Assembly: GCA_031272415.1 (NCBI GenBank)
Contig: JAISTU010000045.1
Coordinates: 1 to 9,255 of the forward strand
DNA: 9,255 nucleotides
Direction: 5' to 3'
DNA from: Bacteroidales bacterium
GTDB lineage: Bacteria; Bacteroidota; Bacteroidia; Bacteroidales; WCHB1-69
Part shown: in pieces, positions 6,406 through 9,255 of the stretch
Layout of the letters: each line of letters opens with the position of its first letter
Position numbering within the stretch: position 1 is the stretch's first letter
The notes under the pieces: generated by a model
The model's database searches: none
Seen by the model: only the letters and a program-made list of their open reading frames with translations
Told to the model about the DNA's origin: nothing
Made by a program: the position numbers and the translations under genes

Positions 6406-6480
6406 GGTGGATGTAGCTCAGTCGGTTAGAGCGTCGGATTGTGGTTCCGAAGGTCGTGGGTTCGAGCCCCATTTTCCACC
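6406..6480 (+). tRNA. tRNA-His (anticodon GTG)
   Basis: The cloverleaf is complete: acceptor GTGGATG (6407-6413), TA linker, D arm GCTC...GAGC, anticodon stem TCGGA/TCCGA with loop TTGTGGT (anticodon GTG), variable AGGTC, T arm GTGGG-TTCGAGC-CCCAT, and 3' acceptor strand TTTCCAC. The extra G at 6406 (position -1) can pair with C73 (6480), the identity pair unique to tRNA-His. The lower acceptor stem has a T-T mismatch (6/67) and a G-T wobble (7/66). The 3' CCA is not encoded in full. rpmE2 starts 69 nt downstream and may share the transcript. Confidence 0.97.
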
Positions 6481-6549
6481 CATAATAGATTGAAATTCAT
6501 TTCAATAATAAAATTTTTTGTATAATTTATTTAAAAAAAAAAGTTAATA

Positions 6550-6819
6550 ATGAAAAAGGATATACATCCAAAGGAATACAGATTAGTAGTTTTTAAAGAC
6601 ATGTCCAATGAAGTGGCATTTTTGAGTAAATCAACCGTAAAAACAAAGGATACAATTGTTTGGGAAGATGGGCAAGAATACCCCTTGTTCAAACTCGAAA
6701 TTTCCAATACTTCTCACCCTTTCTTTACTGGAAAGATGAAGTTAGTAGACACTGCCGGACGTGTGGATAAGTTTATGAATAAATATAAAACTCATTTGGC
6801 TAAAAAACAAGCAAAATAA
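6550..6819 (+). CDS. rpmE2: 50S ribosomal protein L31 type B
   Basis: This 89-residue protein is the type B form of bL31, which sits on the central protuberance of the large subunit and helps bridge it to the 30S head. Diagnostic motifs are HPKEYR (6-11), FLSKST (24-29), SHPFFTG (55-61) and VDTAGRVDKF (66-75), with a basic C-terminal end. It has no cysteine, so it is the zinc-independent form. In species with both forms this one replaces the zinc form during zinc shortage, but many Bacteroidota have only this one, so zinc regulation cannot be assumed. The ATG at 6550 follows an A10 run with no Shine-Dalgarno. It lies 69 nt after tRNA-His on the same strand and ends 57 nt before a strong terminator. 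Confidence 0.96.
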   Translation: MKKDIHPKEYRLVVFKDMSNEVAFLSKSTVKTKDTIVWEDGQEYPLFKLEISNTSHPFFTGKMKLVDTAGRVDKFMNKYKTHLAKKQAK

Positions 6820-6876
6820 AGTTTTATACATCAAACATGAAGTGAATAAGTGAATAGTAGTTTTTTTTCATAGTTT

Positions 6877-6910
6877 TTGGGATCCGTCGCTCGATGGATC
6901 CCAATTTTTT
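6877..6910 (+). terminator. Rho-independent terminator after rpmE2
   Basis: Arms TTGGGATCC (6877-6885) and GGATCCCAA (6896-6904) pair over 9 bp. The stem can extend inward through a G-T wobble and TC/GA to a GCTC loop. Six T follow directly (6905-6910). It ends the tRNA-His/rpmE2 transcription unit. Confidence 0.9.
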
Positions 6911-7220
6911 CAAAAAAAAGCAAACAGAATAATATGAATAGGGTAGTAGTGATTGATAAACAAATGTATACTTGTGAGATTGCTTTTAAATGTGCTTTAA
7001 AACGCTCATATTTGCACGCTGTTGCATTTATTGTCAAACAATTACCCCCCCCCCCATTTGTAAAAACCGTCAAAAATACGCAATTTGCAGCGTTTTTTCG
7101 ACTAAAAATAATAGCCGTGTATAACGGGGTTATGGAGCGGATCCCATACGCCAAAGATAAAAAACGGGAGAGTCTGAAAATCCACAAGAGTAGGGTTAAC
7201 TTTCTAAAAAACAATGCTTT
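6911..7220. other. Intergenic region between the rpmE2 terminator and the DUF805 gene
   Basis: This stretch of about 310 bp holds the C11 tract (7045-7055) with its conserved left flank, a minus-strand TATCTTTG (7159-7152) with no gene close behind, and a weak plus-strand -7-like TAACTTTC (7197-7204) just before the DUF805 start. A plus-strand frame runs through it and overlaps the DUF805 ATG by ATGA. It starts inside the terminator and passes through the poly-C as Pro-Pro-Pro-Pro, so I treat it as non-coding. Confidence 0.6.
7030..7055. repeat. C11 tract with the flank shared with the G13 element
   Basis: ATTGTCAAACAATTA (7030-7044) leads into eleven C (7045-7055). On the minus strand of the other element the matching sequence is ATTATCAAGCATTTA followed by thirteen C (2213-2187). 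Twelve of 15 flank bases agree, all directly abutting the tract. ATTGT and ACAAT also form a small inverted repeat. Probably a dispersed intergenic repeat family; function unknown. Confidence 0.6.
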
Positions 7221-7568
7221 ATGAACTGGTATATAAAAGTGATCAAGCAGTATATCGATTTTAAAGGGCGTGCAAGAAGAAAAGAATATTGGATGTTTGT
7301 CTTGTTCAATGCGATTTTCAGTATTGTTGCGATCTTAATAGACCGTCTGATTGGCTTGAATTTCAATGTGATTGACACGTTGTATTCTTTGTTTGTACTT
7401 CTTCCGGGTTTAGCAGTGTCTGTTAGACGTTTGCATGACATAGGCAAAGGTGGCGGCTGGATATTTATAAGCCTTATACCTATTATCGGCTGGATTTGGC
7501 TGATTGTCTTAACGGCAACAGAAGGCGAACATGCTGAAAACCGTTTCGGCGCTGACCCAAAAGAATAA
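7221..7568 (+). CDS. DUF805 family small membrane protein
   Basis: This 115-residue protein matches the DUF805 (YhaH/YhaI-like) family of inner-membrane proteins with no assigned function. The family landmarks are present: the amphipathic start YIDFKGRARRKEYW (11-24), the RRLHDIGKGGGW loop (69-80), and the C-terminal ENRFGADP (106-113). Hydrophobic segments lie at about 25-42, 51-68 and 80-98. Length is normal. The ATG at 7221 is the first in frame after a weak -7-like TAACTTTC; no Shine-Dalgarno is seen. It stands alone between two terminators (6877-6910 and 7640-7684), so it is probably monocistronic. The neighbours do not suggest a role. Confidence 0.9.
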   Translation: MNWYIKVIKQYIDFKGRARRKEYWMFVLFNAIFSIVAILIDRLIGLNFNVIDTLYSLFVLLPGLAVSVRRLHDIGKGGGWIFISLIPIIGWIWLIVLTATEGEHAENRFGADPKE

Positions 7569-7639
7569 CAATTTTTTAAATTAACACTATATCTTCCTTT
7601 TGAAAAATATTAATTTCCAAAAGCAGATATAAAAAAAAC

Positions 7640-7684
7640 GCTGCTCCTTTTTCATATTTTTTTGAAAAAAGAGCAGCACTTTTT
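7640..7684. terminator. Bidirectional rho-independent terminator
   Basis: GCTGCTC (7640-7646) pairs with GAGCAGC (7671-7677). After one C-A mismatch, TTTTTCA (7648-7654) pairs with TGAAAAA (7663-7669), leaving an 8-nt loop. The plus strand continues into ACTTTTT (7678-7684). On the minus strand eight T follow one base after the stem (7638-7631). It lies between DUF805 and mreD, which point at each other, so it can serve both. Confidence 0.85.
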
Positions 7685-7710
7685 GTAGGATAGAAGGGGA
7701 AGGGATTAAT

Positions 7711-7773
7711 TGAGAATTGAGAATTAGAGTGTAGAGTGTAGATTTTAGAGTGTAGATTTTAGATTTTAGATTT
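7711..7773. repeat. Nine-unit heptanucleotide tandem repeat
   Basis: Nine 7-bp units in perfect register: TGAGAAT twice, TAGAGTG twice, TAGATTT, TAGAGTG, then TAGATTT three times. Every unit fits T-[GA]-GA followed by AAT, GTG or TTT. The array is non-coding and lies between the shared terminator and mreD. It resembles the short tandemly repeated repetitive (STRR) heptamer arrays known from cyanobacteria. No protein or transcript is implied. Confidence 0.85.
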
Positions 7774-7903
7774 TTCTATTTTTTTGCATTTTGGGATAAA
7801 TTTGTTCTAAAATTAGACATTTTCCGTCTGAACCGTGTGCCTCCTGCACCGTCATTGCGGCTTGCCACTTTTATACAATGAACAATTTATTGCATTTTTT
7901 GTA

Positions 7904-8422
7904 CTAATACCTTTTTGAGGAGGGATAGAAAAGGATTTGAATAACAAAAATACACGCAACCGTAACCATCGTATTAATGGCAATTAAGAACAATAAATGC
8001 CACACATTTTGCAGACTAAATGCCTCCGTAAAATAATATACCAATTGATGTATAAAAACCAATAAAAATGTATATAAAAAGTACCATTTAAAGCGCATAT
8101 CTTTGAGTAAAGGATTAAGATGTTCCTCAAAATTATCTTTTTGTGAAATTAAACGGATTATATAGGGGCGCAAAAATGCCATTACCAAAGTAGAAAAAGC
8201 GTGTAATCCCAAACGTGCTGAAAAAAGGTCAATGAGCAATCCTACAAAAAAACCCGATAAAATTATCAGCCATTGCGGTGTCTGAAACGGCAAAGAAAGT
8301 ATAAAAAGTAAATATATCATGGGCGAAAAATACCCCCAAACACTGATTTTATTGAAAATAAAAATCTGACACGCAATGTACAAAACAAGCACAATCAGCG
8401 TTTTGATAATTCTATTGAGCAT
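7904..8422 (-). CDS. mreD: Rod shape-determining protein MreD
   Basis: MreD is an integral inner-membrane component of the elongasome, linking MreC, PBP2/RodA and the MreB filaments during side-wall growth. The protein is very hydrophobic, with about five or six membrane segments. It has the form seen in Bacteroidota: YFSPMIYLLFILSLPFQTP near the N-terminus, then GLLIDLFSARLGLHAFSTL and FLRPYII. I place the start at ATG 8422 (172 residues) because AAGGAG ends 5 nt before it (8432-8428). A GTG at 8428 would overlap that site. The ATG lies inside the end of mreC, an 11-bp overlap consistent with translational coupling. The next genes usually found after mreD in this phylum (mrdA, rodA) are absent; a terminator lies about 220 bp downstream instead. 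Confidence 0.92.
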   Translation of the reverse strand: MLNRIIKTLIVLVLYIACQIFIFNKISVWGYFSPMIYLLFILSLPFQTPQWLIILSGFFVGLLIDLFSARLGLHAFSTLVMAFLRPYIIRLISQKDNFEEHLNPLLKDMRFKWYFLYTFLLVFIHQLVYYFTEAFSLQNVWHLLFLIAINTMVTVACIFVIQILFYPSSKRY

Positions 8423-9230
8423 TTTCACTCCTTTCTTTTAGTTGGTTAATTTCTTCTATATAATTTTGTTTGACAATATAAACTGTATTGAGTTGATTAA
8501 AAGATGCTAATAACTTAATTTTCAGTGAAGAATATCCATTTTGAATTTTGTCTTGTGTAGAAAAAATAATACCGATAGGATAATTTTCGGGGAAAATGAG
8601 CGAATTAACAGTAACAACGGTGTCCAAAATGCGTATATTTTCGGTCGTTGAGAGGTTAGTAATGCGTGCATAGGCGTAATTATTGCCGTCCCATGCCACA
8701 ATACCGGAAATATCTTTTTGGTAAATTTTGGCAGAAAGTTTAAATTCACTGTGCAAAAGCGACAAAACAGTGCAAAAATTGGGCGACACTTCCTTTACAA
8801 TCCCCACAACACCATCCGCCGTAACCACTCCCATATCGGGTTTTACGCCGTCATTGGAACCTTTATCCAAAATGAGATAATTATTTTGTAAAAAAAGCGA
8901 ATTATCCACCACCCCTGCCGTAATATAAGTAAAAAAATCTTTGCTTTGTAATTTATCTTCGGTTTGAGAATATATTGTATGATTATATGCTTTGTTGAGC
9001 AACTGTCTGTTTTGCTCTATCAATACACTATTTGTAGCCTTAATCCGAAAGCGATTGAACTGCATCTCCCTGATTTTCAATGCAGGAGACGTTACCTCTT
9101 TTACCGCTGAATTGATAACCCAACGGTTATATCCGCTACTCCAATAAAGCATCACTATACAAACCCCAATGAGCAAAATAAATAAAAATATATTGCCCGC
9201 TTTAAGAAGAAATAAATATAAATTACGCAT
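8412..9230 (-). CDS. mreC: Rod shape-determining protein MreC
   Basis: MreC is a bitopic protein whose periplasmic part scaffolds and activates the PBP2-RodA wall synthase. The 272-residue protein has a short cytoplasmic end, one membrane segment (about 13-30), a helical, probably coiled-coil stretch (about 52-85), and the beta-rich MreC domain. The signature is YLILDKGSNDGVKPDMGVV (118-136) followed by GVVGIVKEVSPN (140-151). A VLSLLHSEFKLSAKI strand (155-169), IVAWDG (177-182) and FPENYPIGII (213-222) follow. Length fits the family. The stop lies inside the mreD start region. The ATG at 9230 comes about 10 nt after a candidate -7 box. mreB, the usual upstream partner, would lie beyond the window. 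Confidence 0.95.
   Translation of the reverse strand: MRNLYLFLLKAGNIFLFILLIGVCIVMLYWSSGYNRWVINSAVKEVTSPALKIREMQFNRFRIKATNSVLIEQNRQLLNKAYNHTIYSQTEDKLQSKDFFTYITAGVVDNSLFLQNNYLILDKGSNDGVKPDMGVVTADGVVGIVKEVSPNFCTVLSLLHSEFKLSAKIYQKDISGIVAWDGNNYAYARITNLSTTENIRILDTVVTVNSLIFPENYPIGIIFSTQDKIQNGYSSLKIKLLASFNQLNTVYIVKQNYIEEINQLKERSENAQ
8428..8432 (-). promoter_or_regulatory. Shine-Dalgarno for mreD
   Basis: Minus-strand AAAGGAG-TGAAA-ATG places AGGAG 5 nt from the ATG at 8422. This is notable because most genes here have no Shine-Dalgarno. It lies inside the end of mreC and decides the mreD start in favour of ATG 8422 over GTG 8428. Confidence 0.7.
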
Positions 9231-9239
9231 ATACTTTTA

Positions 9240-9247
9240 CAAAAATA
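9240..9247 (-). promoter_or_regulatory. Putative mreC promoter, -7 element TATTTTTG
   Basis: The minus strand reads AAAAAGTGTATTTTTGTAAAA just before mreC, with the box ending 9 nt before the ATG at 9230. This predicts a very short leader. It shares AAAAAGTGTAT-TTTG with the tRNA-His promoter. The window ends before a -33 element could be examined. Confidence 0.5.
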
Positions 9248-9255
9248 CACTTTTT

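Larger units (their letters stand above)
7569..7903. other. Convergent intergenic region between the DUF805 gene and mreD
   Basis: This 335-bp region contains a bidirectional terminator (7640-7684), a nine-unit heptanucleotide tandem repeat (7711-7773), and a patch that is GC-richer than its surroundings (about 7826-7866), with a GTGC-CTCCT-GCAC hairpin and a repeated ACCGT. A 29-codon minus-strand frame starts at 7855 and ends inside the repeat array. I see no support that it is a gene. Confidence 0.6.

Noticed and set aside
6831..7214. Minus-strand 127-codon frame in the same intergenic region
   Set aside because: It spans the terminator and homopolymer tract, has no family resemblance and matches no promoter-gene layout.
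6877..7224. Plus-strand 115-codon frame overlapping the DUF805 start by ATGA
   Set aside because: It begins inside the rpmE2 terminator, crosses the C11 tract as Pro-Pro-Pro-Pro and has no recognisable motif. The overlap with the next ATG is probably chance.
7711..7773. Possible CRISPR array
   Set aside because: Units are 7 bp with no spacers and no cas gene nearby. It is a simple tandem repeat.
7766..7855. 29-codon minus-strand frame downstream of mreD
   Set aside because: Too short, ends inside a tandem repeat, with no ribosome-binding or promoter signal. Kept only as a compositional observation.
8422..8428. GTG at 8428 as the mreD start
   Set aside because: It overlaps the AGGAG site, whereas ATG 8422 is spaced 5 nt from it.

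Overview
This is a low-GC chromosomal window whose genes and signals point to a member of the Bacteroidota. The evidence is a C-terminal type IX secretion (gliding-motility-associated) sorting domain at the left edge, promoters built on the Bacteroidota -7 consensus TAnnTTTG, a zinc-free type B L31, and a DnaX with the long acidic Pro/Thr/Glu/Gln linker and divergent tail usual in that phylum. I cannot place it to genus.

Left part (1-2077, minus strand): an FkbM-type methyltransferase is followed 44 nt downstream by a secreted Ig-like repeat protein with a type B T9SS sorting domain. The second gene is interrupted by an apparent frameshift just after its signal peptide and runs off the window a few codons before its expected end. 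Next, 2078-2538 is intergenic. It carries a 13-G tract framed by repeats, a short heptamer repeat and the purE promoter.

Centre (2539-6136): purE and dnaX form a plus-strand pair 6 nt apart. dnaX ends in an 11-nt tail-to-tail overlap with a minus-strand yjbR/mmcQ-like gene. That gene lies 12 nt downstream of a YegS/DagK-type lipid kinase gene, so the lipid kinase and yjbR are a likely operon. dnaX holds a run of ten A at the end of clamp-loader domain III. Slippage in either direction there reaches a stop codon within a few codons, so a short gamma-like product is plausible.

Right part (6137-9255): tRNA-His(GTG) and rpmE2 are on the plus strand and end at a strong terminator. An intergenic stretch with an 11-C tract follows; it shares its flank with the 13-G tract. 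Then comes a small DUF805 membrane protein, a bidirectional terminator, and a 9-unit heptanucleotide tandem repeat. Last are mreD and mreC on the minus strand, which overlap and have a promoter at the window edge.

Most genes are housekeeping: purine synthesis, replication, translation, cell shape and lipid phosphorylation. The less ordinary content is the dnaX slippage site, the broken surface-protein gene, and the homopolymer and heptamer repeats between genes. I found no CRISPR array, transposase, phage gene or defence system.
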